Assembly (NCBI GenBank): GCA_964342355.1 | Contig: CAYFFG010000018.1 | Span: 3,415 to 67,414, forward strand | Reading direction: 5' to 3' | Source of the DNA: Hirschia sp964342355 | GTDB lineage: Bacteria; Pseudomonadota; Alphaproteobacteria; Caulobacterales; Hyphomonadaceae | DNA length: 64,000 bases | Shown: positions 44,188 through 52,268 of the stretch, in pieces | How positions within the stretch are numbered: position 1 is the first letter of the stretch | How the letters are laid out: each line of letters starts with the position of its first letter | Made by a program: the position numbers and the translations under genes | The notes under the pieces: model-generated | What the model saw: the letters and a program-made list of their open reading frames with translations, nothing else | Told to the model about the DNA's origin: nothing | The model's database searches: none

Positions 44188-45405
44188 TCATGGTACGTCG
44201 CGCCCCCATGCTTGGTGGACGAGACCCGCAATCTCGTCGTTCACAGCGTTCAGCGAAGCGATGGCACGATCGTAAGTGGAGCGGACAAATTGAGCCCGTT
44301 CGACTTCGTAGAGCGTTTGCTTCGTAATACCGGCATCGGAGATCGCAGTGGATTTTACCATCTGCGATTCGAGCATCTGGTTCGGGAACATAGCCTGCAA
44401 GAAACCCACCATTTGCTTCTGGGGGCCATCGGTTGGCTCGAAGCGCGTGACCAAATACCGAAACCATTTGAGCTTCATCTCGGCACCAGCTTCCCGGATC
44501 GTCCGGAGGATTCCGCCAAGCATCAAGAGAAACTGGCTCATCGACATGACATCCAGCATCTGAGGATGGACTGTCACCAGAACCGAAGAAGACGCTGTTA
44601 GCGCGGTTAGAGTCAAATACCCAAGCTGCGGGGGGCAGTCGATGACAACAATATCGTATTGATCCTCCACTTCCTCCAGGGCCTTGGATATCCGTGTGAA
44701 AAACGCCCGGCCCTCTGACGGATCACGGCTGGTAAGCGCAACGGGGGTGTCATACTCGTATTCCTGCAGATCGAGGCTCGCCGGAACGATATCGAGGTTC
44801 GGGAAATTCGTTGGACGAATGACCGTACTGATTGGCTGTCGTTCTTCGTCATAGCGAAGCGTTTCGTAAAGTGAAGAAACAGAGTCTAATTCAGGCTGAA
44901 TACCGTGGAGCGCGGTCAGGGATGCTTGCGGATCAAGATCGATCGCAAGAACCCGGTGGCCCTTCAAAGCAAGATGCTGAGCCAAGTGCGATGCCGTAGT
45001 GGTCTTGCCACTTCCGCCTTTGAAGTTCACGACCGAAATGACGTGAAGCTCTTCGCCTTCCGTCCGATGGGGCAGGTAGCGGCGTTTGCCTGGACGGCCA
45101 TGTTCATCGAGATAAGCGCGCAGTTCCAGCATCTGCATAGCGGAATAGGATCGACGCCCTGAAGATGACGTTTCCGGCTCAGGGCCCTTTCCTTCGAGGT
45201 GGAGCTTTTTGATCGTCGATTGAGTGACACCGAGATAGTAAGCGACCTCAGCGAGCGAGAACAGGCGCAAACCCTTCTGAGCGTCAGGTGGATACTGTTC
45301 CTGACGCAATATATTGAGCCTGTCAGAGATCAGTTCTCCTTGCTGGAGGATGATCTCATCGAAGGGAGTGCCCCCGCCTTCGCCCTGGAATGGTTCTGCT
45401 ACCAT
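44188..45405 (-). CDS. repA: RepA (ParA-type) partition ATPase
   Basis: A 405-residue RepA from ATG 45405 (MVAEPFQGEGGGTPFDEI). An N-terminal MerR/HTH-like segment (LRLFSLAEVAYYLGVTQSTI) is followed by the deviant Walker A NFKGGSGKTTTASHLAQHL near residue 135, IDLDPQASLTAL and VIDCPPQLGYLTL. As usual for repABC systems it both drives partition with RepB and represses the repABC operon through its HTH part. The frame is open further upstream to 45549 but without similarity. Confidence 0.93.
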   Translation of the reverse strand: MVAEPFQGEGGGTPFDEIILQQGELISDRLNILRQEQYPPDAQKGLRLFSLAEVAYYLGVTQSTIKKLHLEGKGPEPETSSSGRRSYSAMQMLELRAYLDEHGRPGKRRYLPHRTEGEELHVISVVNFKGGSGKTTTASHLAQHLALKGHRVLAIDLDPQASLTALHGIQPELDSVSSLYETLRYDEERQPISTVIRPTNFPNLDIVPASLDLQEYEYDTPVALTSRDPSEGRAFFTRISKALEEVEDQYDIVVIDCPPQLGYLTLTALTASSSVLVTVHPQMLDVMSMSQFLLMLGGILRTIREAGAEMKLKWFRYLVTRFEPTDGPQKQMVGFLQAMFPNQMLESQMVKSTAISDAGITKQTLYEVERAQFVRSTYDRAIASLNAVNDEIAGLVHQAWGRDVP

Positions 45406-45914
45406 GCCGCCGCCTCGCCTAATATCGCTTTTTGCGCGATTTACTTCGTTAAACTGTGACTTAAACCGAAATCGGGATATCCACAACGTTTTTCTGGCAG
45501 GGCAAATAGCGTGTCGCAAAGCGATACAGCCTTGTGCGTCCCACAACACTACGCGGACAATGCAACTTCGACCACAATATATTGCGGACGGGTAGAGATT
45601 TTTTGGGATCCAACGAGGCCGCGCCGGACGTGCAATTCTCTATATCATGCTGATTTGCATCGCTTTTTCTCGCCTGCACGGCTGTCAAACTTTCTGGAAA
45701 GGCTTCTGCGCAACTTATTTCAACGTCAATCCAACCGAACGCGTGGACCAATCAGTAAGTGACTGCTCGTTGAAGTGAACCCTCGACTGCTGCATCGAGA
45801 TGAAGGCACACGGCAGCGCGATCATATTGCTGGAGAGATTGATCTAGGGAGAATCGGTACACCCGATTCTCTTGCGTAGATATGCTGGCCGGGGAAACCG
45901 GCCAGCACTCGCGA
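45406..45914. promoter_or_regulatory. repABC upstream region with third iteron and two hairpins
   Basis: The third GCACGGCTGTCAAA copy is at 45676-45689. A small dyad TCGC-AAA-GCGA lies near 45516. Two perfect 9-bp hairpins follow each other next to the DUF736 gene end: GAGAATCGG/CCGATTCTC at 45849-45871 and GCTGGCCGG/CCGGCCAGC at 45884-45906, the latter a likely terminator of DUF736. No credible gene. Confidence 0.55.
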
Positions 45915-46253
45915 CTAGGCAGTGTCCTTCGGCCCCCAGGGGATGACAGCTTGCACTGCGACGTCATCCTGGTTCGCAGCCTTGCCGAGATTGGCGTTGT
46001 AGCTGAAGTCCCGGATGCTCATGGTGAAGTAGTCAGCACCGGTATCACGGTTCTGCTTCTTCCAGATGCCGCCGCATTCGACCAGGCGGCCGCGTGGCGA
46101 GCGGCCGAGAACACGGTGCGTGGGAGCCATCGGATTGTCACTTGAAACCGGCTCGACGGTGATGTCGATGTCGAAGGTCAGGGTGGAAATCGAACCAACG
46201 CCCTTGGCGGTCGCAATGTCGGCGGTTTCGAATTTGATGCAGTTGGTGGTCAT
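45915..46253 (-). CDS. DUF736 family protein
   Basis: A 112-residue protein from ATG 46253 (MTTNCIKFETADIATAKGVG). The segment STLTFDIDITVEPVSSDNP then APTHRVLGRSPRGRLVECGGIWKK and DYFTMSIRDFSYNANLGKAANQ is the DUF736 pattern, found almost only on alphaproteobacterial plasmids and conjugative islands. A GGAGCACAGC ribosome site precedes the ATG. Function unknown; single-stranded DNA or restriction-related roles have been suggested only by context. Its leader carries copy B of the conserved element. Confidence 0.85.
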   Translation of the reverse strand: MTTNCIKFETADIATAKGVGSISTLTFDIDITVEPVSSDNPMAPTHRVLGRSPRGRLVECGGIWKKQNRDTGADYFTMSIRDFSYNANLGKAANQDDVAVQAVIPWGPKDTA

Positions 46254-46352
46254 TGCTGTGCTCCTTTTCTGGTGTTGCAATGATGGTCACCCGGCAAGGG
46301 CTAATGGCCTGAACACACCATTGGCGGAGCGCAGCGGAGAAGGGCAGGGGGG

Positions 46353-46402
46353 CTGAATTTTGTCCCGCGAGGAATGATCCGGAGGGGCAGGGGACAATTC
46401 TG
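46353..46402 (-). ncRNA. conserved structured leader element, copy B
   Basis: A 50-bp block homologous to 37400-37452, about 100 bp upstream of the DUF736 start. The ends GAATT and AATTC pair, and GTCCC pairs with GGGAC inside; the GAAC/GTTC pairs of copy A are replaced by GAAT/ATTC here, a compensating change. The rest of 46254-46654 holds no gene I can support. Confidence 0.55.
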
Positions 46403-46654
46403 GCAACCGCCCTTTGTGTTCGGGACAGACCTTGCGACCAGCATGTCATGCAACACGAGGACAAAGGAGCATCGTCGGCACCACGCATCATGCCAGAAAC
46501 GGCTGCGATAACTGGACCGCCAAAGGTGCCGAGCGTCGCCACCCGAAAAGCACGACAATCAAAAGAACAAGACGGCGCGCCGAATGTGTAGCGTTGCACC
46601 AGCACCGATGACGCCATCAAATGCAACGACGAAGGTGAACAACGGAATCAGGCC

Positions 46655-46882
46655 ATGGACATAGACACCGACAAACTGGATGCCGCCGCTTTCGCCATTC
46701 TCAGTCTGACACTTCATGACGGGTCGCGGATTTGGAAGGGGATAGATTGGGACATCACGGACCGGCTCTTTCAAAAAGGCCTGATCGAAAACCCGGCTAG
46801 CAAAGCAAAGTCTCTCGTTCTGACAGAGCAAGGTTTGGAACTGGCCAAACGCGTGCTGGAAGAGCAATTCAGCAAAGGCTGA
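46655..46882 (+). CDS. DUF6429-like small protein
   Basis: A 75-residue protein, MDIDTDKLDAAAFAILSLTLHDG, WKGIDWDITDRLFQKGLIENP and SLVLTEQGLELAKRVLEEQF. The pattern of a compact winged-helix-like domain matches DUF6429, common on plasmids and in transposon-associated regions. It is the only plus-strand gene between repA and the toxin-antitoxin pair. Possibly a DNA-binding protein, judging from the MarR-like helix layout; otherwise unknown. Confidence 0.65.
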   Translation: MDIDTDKLDAAAFAILSLTLHDGSRIWKGIDWDITDRLFQKGLIENPASKAKSLVLTEQGLELAKRVLEEQFSKG

Positions 46883-47002
46883 AAATGGCCATTACCTGAA
46901 TCTCTCAATCTATCGGGCAACAGAACAGAACGATCAGTTCCCAAGACACGTAGCGCCTGAACCCAGCACCGCCAGGCGGTGCTCCCGCGCGGACAGCGCC
47001 GG

Positions 47003-47047
47003 TCCGGCGGCGGGGCAGGGGGCTTGTCTTTCTGCCCCGCCGCCGGA
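47003..47047. repeat. perfect 16-bp GC-rich inverted repeat
   Basis: TCCGGCGGCGGGGCAG (47003-47018) and its exact complement at 47032-47047, separated by 13 bases. It lies between the convergent DUF6429 and ParB-like genes, 40 bp from an ordinary terminator, and has no T-run, so it is not a simple terminator. Confidence 0.8.
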
Positions 47048-47084
47048 CAATTTTGTGAGCCCTGCTCCTAGGCAATCACTTGGC

Positions 47085-47109
47085 AAAAAAAGCCCCGCCG
47101 AAGCGGGGC
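47085..47109 (-). terminator. intrinsic terminator of the ParB-like gene
   Basis: GCCCCGC / GCGGGGC stem (47092-47098 and 47103-47109) with a run of seven A on the plus strand at 47085-47091, which is the U-tract for the minus-strand transcript ending here. Confidence 0.85.
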
Positions 47110-47136
47110 CAGTTGGGTCTCCCCACGAAGGAGCCG

Positions 47137-49002
47137 TCAGGTGCAGTCGGGCACCCATTTGTCGAGCTTGGCTTTCTGATCGGGCGTCAACCCCATGAGC
47201 TTCCGGGTGGTTGGATCGCTCACGAGCTTTTCCATCTTCTCGGCCTTTTCCGCCTTCTTGAGCTTGGCGAAACCGGCGACGCGCTCATCGCGGGCATCGC
47301 AGTCGAGGAACTCGCAAAGCAGATCGACCAGATGACCGGCTGAAACCCGCGAGAAGAAATTCTCTGCCGTGGGCGTCCAGTGCTTTCGGATATCGGCCCC
47401 GGCTTCGTCGGCGATCAAGCCGAAGAATTCCGCGCCGCCAGCCCGACAGGGCAGGGTGCGTGCGATCGCCTCGGTGATCTGGGCGTTGCGGGCTTTCTTT
47501 CCGTCCTCGCGGAAGGCGGCGAAGGCCCCGGAGAGGTCTTCGATGCGGGTGCCGTTCTGCCAGTATTCGCTGGCATCGATCCCATGCTCCAGACGCGGCT
47601 CGCGGGTAAAGCCATTCTCAACGCTTGGTGCATTGGTCGGGCGGTCCAGCCGAATGCCGAAGACGCTCTCGAAACTGCCCGATGCTTCGGACAAGCCGAA
47701 CCCCAGCAGGTCCAGAACCAGCTCGGGTTTGGCCAAAAGAGCTGCCTGCACCGAAGCCAGCCGGATCGCCTGTATATCTGCTACCAGCTTTTGCGAGTAG
47801 GGGGATTTTGGGGTGTCCGACTTGGTGGCCTGTAGCGCTTGCAGGACACCGGCCTCAATGGCGGCTTTCTTGTCTACGAGGCGGACCAGACCAGCTGTGA
47901 TCTCAAGCTTGCCAGACCCATTCACGAGGATGATGCAGCCCGCATGGGCTTTCTGATCCTCGGAATAGTCACCGTCAAGGAAGGCCTGCAACTCGGAGAG
48001 CCGCGCTTCACCATCCTCGTCCAGAACCCCACCATTCGCGAGGTCGGCTAACTCGTCATATTCTTCCGCTTCTTCCTCGGTCAGATCGCCCTCGATGGGG
48101 TAGAGCCGGGCCAGCTTTATCTGATCCAACTCGTAGTAGTTGAGCCAGGCCTCGGGTCGGGCTTCGGCCCATGCCCAACCCTGGGTCTCAACCAGATCGG
48201 CCCGGGCCGCTTCCAGTTTCTCAGCAAAGAGCCGATCCAGAAGGGCAGGGGAGGCGAGGAAAACCTCGTCGGAGAAGAGATCGCGTGTGACCGTGCCACC
48301 CTCGGCCTCATAGGCTTCGATCCCGACAAACTTGGCGCGGCGGTCCGTGGCCTTGATGGCGTCGGGATGTAACGCGTTCTTGATAGCGCTCTCGGACACC
48401 GCCTGTCCCTTCACCTGATCCAGAAGGTTCAGGGTGAGCGCTTCGTCATCAGAAAGGGTGAAGGCCTTGGCGGTGCCGAGACTGATTTCACCTGCCGCCA
48501 ATGCTTCCAGCACTGGCTCGGGCAGATTTGCGAGGGCCAGTCGTTGATAGACGCGGGCCTCGGTCACGGCGAAGGCGAGGGTAATTTCCGGCACGGTAGC
48601 TCCGCGCGATTTCATGCGACCGAAGGCACGGATTTCATCCGCCGGGGTCATGTCCTCTCGGGCGGCGTTTTCGGCGCTGGCCCAGTCCTCGGCCTCGGCT
48701 GCGTCAGCGGCCAGTTTGACCGGCACCGTGGTGAACGGATGGGACTTGGACCGCTCGGCAATCATCTGGATGGCGCGGAGGCGGCACCCGCCCGCGACGA
48801 TGCCGACTTTGCCGTCCTCGTCCATGAGGCCCGCGAGATTGTGGATGAGGCCGAAGCGCTCGATACTATCGGCAAGGCTTTCGATATGCGCCTCGGAGAC
48901 CACTTTGCGCGGATTCAGATCGGAGATGGAAAGCATCTCCAACGGGATTTGCAGGATCACGGCGCTGGCTGTGTCGGTTTGGATGGGTTGTTGCTTGGTC
49001 AT
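47137..49002 (-). CDS. large ParB-like domain protein of plasmids
   Basis: A 621-residue protein from ATG 49002 (MTKQQPIQTDTASAVILQIP). The ParB N-domain covers about 25-130: MLSISDLNPRKVVSEAHIESLADSIE-type start, GIVAGGCRLRAIQMIAE (the arginine-rich nucleotide pocket) and ENAAREDMTPADEIRAFG. An HTH region follows (TVPEITLAFAVTEARVYQRLALANLPEPVLEAL). The remaining 400 residues are acidic, plasmid-family specific and ending LMGLTPDQKAKLDKWVPDC. It is too large for partition only and is separate from RepB; such proteins recur beside DUF736 and ArdC. Possible CTPase/DNA clamp or antirestriction role. Frame extension to 49341 is rejected. Confidence 0.8.
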   Translation of the reverse strand: MTKQQPIQTDTASAVILQIPLEMLSISDLNPRKVVSEAHIESLADSIERFGLIHNLAGLMDEDGKVGIVAGGCRLRAIQMIAERSKSHPFTTVPVKLAADAAEAEDWASAENAAREDMTPADEIRAFGRMKSRGATVPEITLAFAVTEARVYQRLALANLPEPVLEALAAGEISLGTAKAFTLSDDEALTLNLLDQVKGQAVSESAIKNALHPDAIKATDRRAKFVGIEAYEAEGGTVTRDLFSDEVFLASPALLDRLFAEKLEAARADLVETQGWAWAEARPEAWLNYYELDQIKLARLYPIEGDLTEEEAEEYDELADLANGGVLDEDGEARLSELQAFLDGDYSEDQKAHAGCIILVNGSGKLEITAGLVRLVDKKAAIEAGVLQALQATKSDTPKSPYSQKLVADIQAIRLASVQAALLAKPELVLDLLGFGLSEASGSFESVFGIRLDRPTNAPSVENGFTREPRLEHGIDASEYWQNGTRIEDLSGAFAAFREDGKKARNAQITEAIARTLPCRAGGAEFFGLIADEAGADIRKHWTPTAENFFSRVSAGHLVDLLCEFLDCDARDERVAGFAKLKKAEKAEKMEKLVSDPTTRKLMGLTPDQKAKLDKWVPDCT

Positions 49003-49124
49003 TGGATTGTTCTTTCGGATGGATGTCAGGCCTGCTCGGAACGCGGCACAGGCGCTCGTCGGCTGGTTTTGTTGATGGGGTAGGGGAGGGGGACCGGAAC
49101 CTGTGTGGCTCCGGCCCAGCGGCG

Positions 49125-49493
49125 TCACCACCAGCAAGAATAGATCACGGTCGATCCCTGTTCGATCTCGGCCCGCGCCCAAGCGCAGAACTCGAGATCG
49201 TAGTCGCGGTATTCGGTGGCCTGCTCGTCTTGGAACTGATGCCCGTAGAAGAACCCGCCCTCGCACTGGGGCAGGGCGCGTCCCTTCACGGCCTGTTCCA
49301 GCGTGTCGATATCGGCGGTTTCCAGTTTCAACTCGCCGCAATTGAGATCGGACGCCGAAAGTCCGGTCCGCTCGGTGTAGAGCGCCTCCATGAAGGTCTG
49401 CAGCTTGGAGTGCTTGCGCCAGACGAATTTCGGGCTTTCGCCTTCATCGCCGCTTTCGGGGGTTTTCAGATATGCGTATTGATCGAGGCCCAT
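49125..49493 (-). CDS. uncharacterised plasmid protein (MGLDQYAY family)
   Basis: A 122-residue protein starting MGLDQYAYLKTPESGDEG, with FVWRKHSKLQTFMEALY and EYRDYDLEFCAWARAEIEQG, ending VIYSCWW. Ribosome site GGAGCAGG before ATG 49493. Similar proteins are widespread on proteobacterial plasmids and phages and are sometimes labelled phosphoglycerate kinase, which the sequence does not support (no kinase fold). Role unknown. It is upstream of and on the same strand as the ParB-like gene. Confidence 0.65.
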   Translation of the reverse strand: MGLDQYAYLKTPESGDEGESPKFVWRKHSKLQTFMEALYTERTGLSASDLNCGELKLETADIDTLEQAVKGRALPQCEGGFFYGHQFQDEQATEYRDYDLEFCAWARAEIEQGSTVIYSCWW

Positions 49494-50039
49494 GGCCTGC
49501 TCCTTTCGTGGTTAGAGCGGCGCGGTGCTCGTTTTCTCCGACCGTTTGGCCTTGGCCCGCTTACCGCCAGTGGCGGAGGCCTCGACTGATCTGTCAGTCC
49601 GAAAAGCCCCCGTGCTTTTCGGCTGGGCAGAGCAGGGGAGGGCGATAGCCCGTCCTGCGGCCGGATGGCGACCCGACACAGGGGGCCGGAGCGGTGAAAT
49701 CGGGAGGGACCCGCGCCACTGCGTGGGAGGAACCGGATTTCTCCCGTGAAGGCTGGCGCGGAACGCGACACCAGAGCCCCTGTTCGGGGCACCGGCCGGA
49801 TGGCAGGCGGAATCTAAGAACGGAAACCTGCCAGCCGGGTTAGAGCGGAGCGGAGACCCGGCTGACTTCTGGTTCAAGCGATCGCGGTCTCGCCCGCGAT
49901 CTCATCCGAGACATGCACGAAGGATCGACACCGAATGGCGGAGACGCAGGCACGCGGCTCCGGGCGCAGCCAAGAGCCTGGACAGCGCCAGGGCGCTGGC
50001 GTGCCAACCAATCAGGCAACGCACGCTCTACAAAGGATA
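49494..50039. other. GC-rich intergenic region with hairpin
   Basis: Holds a perfect 9-bp hairpin CCGAAAAGC/GCTTTTCGG at 49599-49622 in the leader of the preceding minus-strand gene. The open frames here are arginine- and proline-rich with no family features and are judged non-coding. Confidence 0.45.
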
Positions 50040-50071
50040 TTGACAAAAACACATCATATGATATGTATCAT
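50040..50071 (+). promoter_or_regulatory. promoter and operator of the Xre/RES pair
   Basis: TTGACA at 50040-50045, 16 bp, TATGTA at 50062-50067. The -10 region is covered by two overlapping dyads, ATCATATGAT (50053-50062) and ATGATA-TG-TATCAT (50058-50071), the expected site for autorepression by the antitoxin. Confidence 0.65.
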
Positions 50072-50091
50072 CACCTCATATGGAGTTAGCC

Positions 50092-50508
50092 ATGCTTGAA
50101 CCCATCCAAAATGCGCCTCAACCGGCATATGTCCAGCCAATTGACCAACAGGACAAGATTGCTGCGATCATTAAGGGCGTTGTCCGAACAGCTGATGCCT
50201 GGGGGTTGTCGAATGCCGAAGCAGCAATGCTGTTCGATGTCCCGACAGCCACCTGGGGGCGCATGAAGGCTGGCACCTACAAGGGTGTGCTGGACCAGGA
50301 CAAAGTCACCCGCGCAAGCTTGCTGATCGGGTTGTTCAAGGGATTAAGACTGCTGTTCAACGGTCCTCTCACATTTGGTTGGCCAAAGACCGCCAATACA
50401 GGCCCGGGCTTTAACGGCAAGACCCCCGTTCAGATCATGTGCGAAGGCGGCATTCCGGCGATGATGAAAATGCGCCAGCATATCGACGCGCTCCGAGGTG
50501 GCGTGTGA
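50092..50508 (+). CDS. Xre/MbcA/ParS-type antitoxin
   Basis: A 138-residue antitoxin. ATG 50092 is chosen because GGAG lies 8 bp upstream; ATG 50080 has none. The N-terminal Xre-like region (LSNAEAAMLFDVPTATWGRMKAG) and C-terminal DUF2384-type toxin-binding part (LLIGLFKGLRLLFNGPLTFGWPKTANTGPGFNGKTPVQIMCEG) match the MbcA/ParS antitoxins that partner RES toxins. It blocks the toxin active site and represses the operon. Its stop overlaps the toxin start (GTGA). Confidence 0.88.
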   Translation: MLEPIQNAPQPAYVQPIDQQDKIAAIIKGVVRTADAWGLSNAEAAMLFDVPTATWGRMKAGTYKGVLDQDKVTRASLLIGLFKGLRLLFNGPLTFGWPKTANTGPGFNGKTPVQIMCEGGIPAMMKMRQHIDALRGGV

Positions 50509-51209
50509 TCAGAGCAAGTGACCTAACACAGGTCGAATTCACAGACCCCAAAACTGTCCGGCTGATTTCCACCGCCTATATCGACGAGCCCGCTATGGCA
50601 CCACTGGCGGATGATGACGATGAATTGGCGATCCTTGAGGAAATCGAAGGGCTGACATCCGCGCGCCGGTCCGTCACATTGCCGACCCCGGGCGGCCTTC
50701 ATCCTGGTGAACTTCTGACCGAGGCCGCCGGGTATGGCTGGACGCTGGTGAATGCAGCGTTCTGCTATACCCGCCCGACAGGCAACAGGTTCAATGGCCC
50801 GGACCGCGGGGCGTGGTACGCGTCCTATGGAGATTTTGCGATCGAAACGGCCCAAGCCGAGGTATCCTGGCATCTGACGCGAGAGCTTGAGGCGACCGGT
50901 GTGTTCGACAACCTCACGTCCTACAGGGAGCTTTTTGCCGGATTCACTTCACAGTTTCACGAACTCGCCCCGGGAACAGAAGACGCCGCATTGCACGCTG
51001 ACCCTGCGACCGCATACCCGGCAGGGCAGGTCCTGGCCCGCGATGTTCTCGGCTCAGGCGGCAATGGGATCCTTTATCCGTCCTCACGGCAACCAGACGG
51101 CCAATGCCTGGTCGCGCTTCGCCCGCATCTCGTGCAGAATATCCGGCAGGGCGATACCTGGGATTTTGTTTGGAACGGCAATCCCACACCCGCTATCTCC
51201 AAGCACTAG
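50505..51209 (+). CDS. RES-domain toxin
   Basis: A 234-residue RES toxin, an NAD-degrading enzyme related to ADP-ribosyltransferases; free toxin depletes NAD and stops growth. GTG 50505 overlaps the antitoxin stop. The family triad is visible: R95 in NRFNGPDRGAWYAS, Tyr/Ser of WYAS near 105, and the Glu/Arg region near 115-121 (ETAQAEVSWHL); the C-terminal NGILYPSSR and ECLVALRP-like QCLVALRPHLV follow. About 85 N-terminal residues before the RES core are longer than in many family members. Acts with the preceding Xre gene in plasmid maintenance or defence. Confidence 0.88.
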   Translation: MIRASDLTQVEFTDPKTVRLISTAYIDEPAMAPLADDDDELAILEEIEGLTSARRSVTLPTPGGLHPGELLTEAAGYGWTLVNAAFCYTRPTGNRFNGPDRGAWYASYGDFAIETAQAEVSWHLTRELEATGVFDNLTSYRELFAGFTSQFHELAPGTEDAALHADPATAYPAGQVLARDVLGSGGNGILYPSSRQPDGQCLVALRPHLVQNIRQGDTWDFVWNGNPTPAISKH

Positions 51210-51294
51210 TGGACAATGAACTCAGTTGAAAAGTTAGTTTGAGAAACACAGAAAACCTTGGAATAATGCGTCCGGACGACGAACGCGGTTTGAC

Positions 51295-51933
51295 ATGTCA
51301 TTGCTAGTGGCGAAACCTGGGACGCACTTTATGTGGGATTGGACGACACCTATTAAGGCCAAAATCATTTCAGCTTTACGAATTGCCGGAGAGCATTTTT
51401 GTGTCACGATTCTGGGACTGCACGGAAGTTCAACACCTGGAAGTGATCAACGACGTATGTTCATGCGTCTGTCGATGTATCTGAGTGTTGGTTACGTCGT
51501 TTGGGCTCTGATTTTTGGGCGTGGCGCGCCCAATGGTTATTCCGTTGGACTGTCGATTGCGTCCATCACTTTAATATTGGCAAGCTTGCTCGTCTTCTTT
51601 CAAACAGTCCTTCTCATGCCGTTCAGAGACGACGGAAGCGAGTTCAAACTGGACGTTTGGCGGCTGCTGTTGGACACGATAATCTCGTCGCTGTTCATGA
51701 TTGTTGCATTTTCGGTCCTCTACCGAAATGTCGGCTTGGTCCAAAATGGCATAGACTTGAGACCGACTGCATTGGATGCAATCTACTTCTCTTCTGTGAC
51801 GTTCTCTACCTTGGGATACGGCGACTTTGCGCCTCAACCCACCATTCGCATCATAGCTGCTGCACAAGCGTTGCTTGGCAACTTGCATCTTGGAATGATT
51901 GTGGGCGCAACATTCGCGGCGATACGCCGCTAA
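51295..51933 (+). CDS. potassium-channel-like membrane protein
   Basis: A 212-residue protein with about four membrane helices: two near 58-105 (LSVGYVVWALIFG; LSIASITLILASLLVFFQTV), one near 125-145 (IISSLFMIVAFSVLY) and one at the end. The last pair encloses a pore loop with a selectivity-filter-like STLGYGDF in IYFSSVTFSTLGYGDFAPQ, as in two-helix Ion_trans_2 channels (usually TVGYGD). No cytoplasmic RCK domain. A start at ATG 51331 would shorten it by 12 residues. It lies between the toxin-antitoxin pair and the defence-like locus; a role as a membrane effector is conceivable but unproven. Confidence 0.75.
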   Translation: MSLLVAKPGTHFMWDWTTPIKAKIISALRIAGEHFCVTILGLHGSSTPGSDQRRMFMRLSMYLSVGYVVWALIFGRGAPNGYSVGLSIASITLILASLLVFFQTVLLMPFRDDGSEFKLDVWRLLLDTIISSLFMIVAFSVLYRNVGLVQNGIDLRPTALDAIYFSSVTFSTLGYGDFAPQPTIRIIAAAQALLGNLHLGMIVGATFAAIRR

Positions 51934-51940
51934 ACGATAA

Positions 51941-52036
51941 TCAACCGACGACGAGGGCCACAGTACCCACAAACATCAACAGCCCTGCGAGTGGCAGAGT
52001 GATGGATTGGAACTGTTTGTATCTTTGGTTGCTCAT
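51941..52036 (-). CDS. 31-residue single-pass membrane peptide
   Basis: ATG 52036 on the minus strand preceded by CAGGAGAG (strong ribosome site) and by a consensus-like promoter TTGAAA-N17-TATATG. The peptide starts MSNQRYKQFQSITLP and then has one hydrophobic helix, LAGLLMFVGTVALVVG, ending at TGA 51941. It converges on the potassium-channel-like gene, 7 bp apart. Small single-helix proteins of this sort may be membrane toxins or channel regulators; the sequence alone does not decide. Existence is supported by the expression signals. Confidence 0.5.
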   Translation of the reverse strand: MSNQRYKQFQSITLPLAGLLMFVGTVALVVG

Positions 52037-52189
52037 TTTGCTCTCCTGAACATCATATAGCATGTTCCACAGATGTTTTCAACTATGACCCGTTGAGCGC
52101 GCTTGTTGTTAAGCCAATGTTATAGTAGCTTTTTTTCAAATTTCCCCTTGGGAACGCCCATATCTTACAGAGAAATTTCGAAGAAATCG

Positions 52190-52219
52190 TGCACAGATCG
52201 TGCCTTTCCCGCCGATACT
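52190..52219 (+). promoter_or_regulatory. two-block promoter-like element, copy 1
   Basis: TGCACAGATCG (52190-52200), 10 bp, GCCGATACT (52211-52219), 50 bp before the first GHKL gene. Identical blocks and spacing occur at 54639-54668. Read as GCACAG-N16-CGATAC it has the spacing of an ECF sigma promoter. A TATCTTAC is also shared 29-30 bp upstream of each copy. Confidence 0.75.
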
Positions 52220-52268
52220 AATGATGTTCGCCAGCCGTGATGTACGGCCAAGACAAGGAGATACGAAC

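Noticed and set aside
49125..49493. Phosphoglycerate kinase label used for similar plasmid proteins
   Set aside because: At 122 residues, without a P-loop or PGK motif, the name is not supported.
49494..50039. Arg/Pro-rich open frames in the gap before the Xre/RES pair
   Set aside because: No ribosome site, compositionally like translated non-coding GC-rich DNA.
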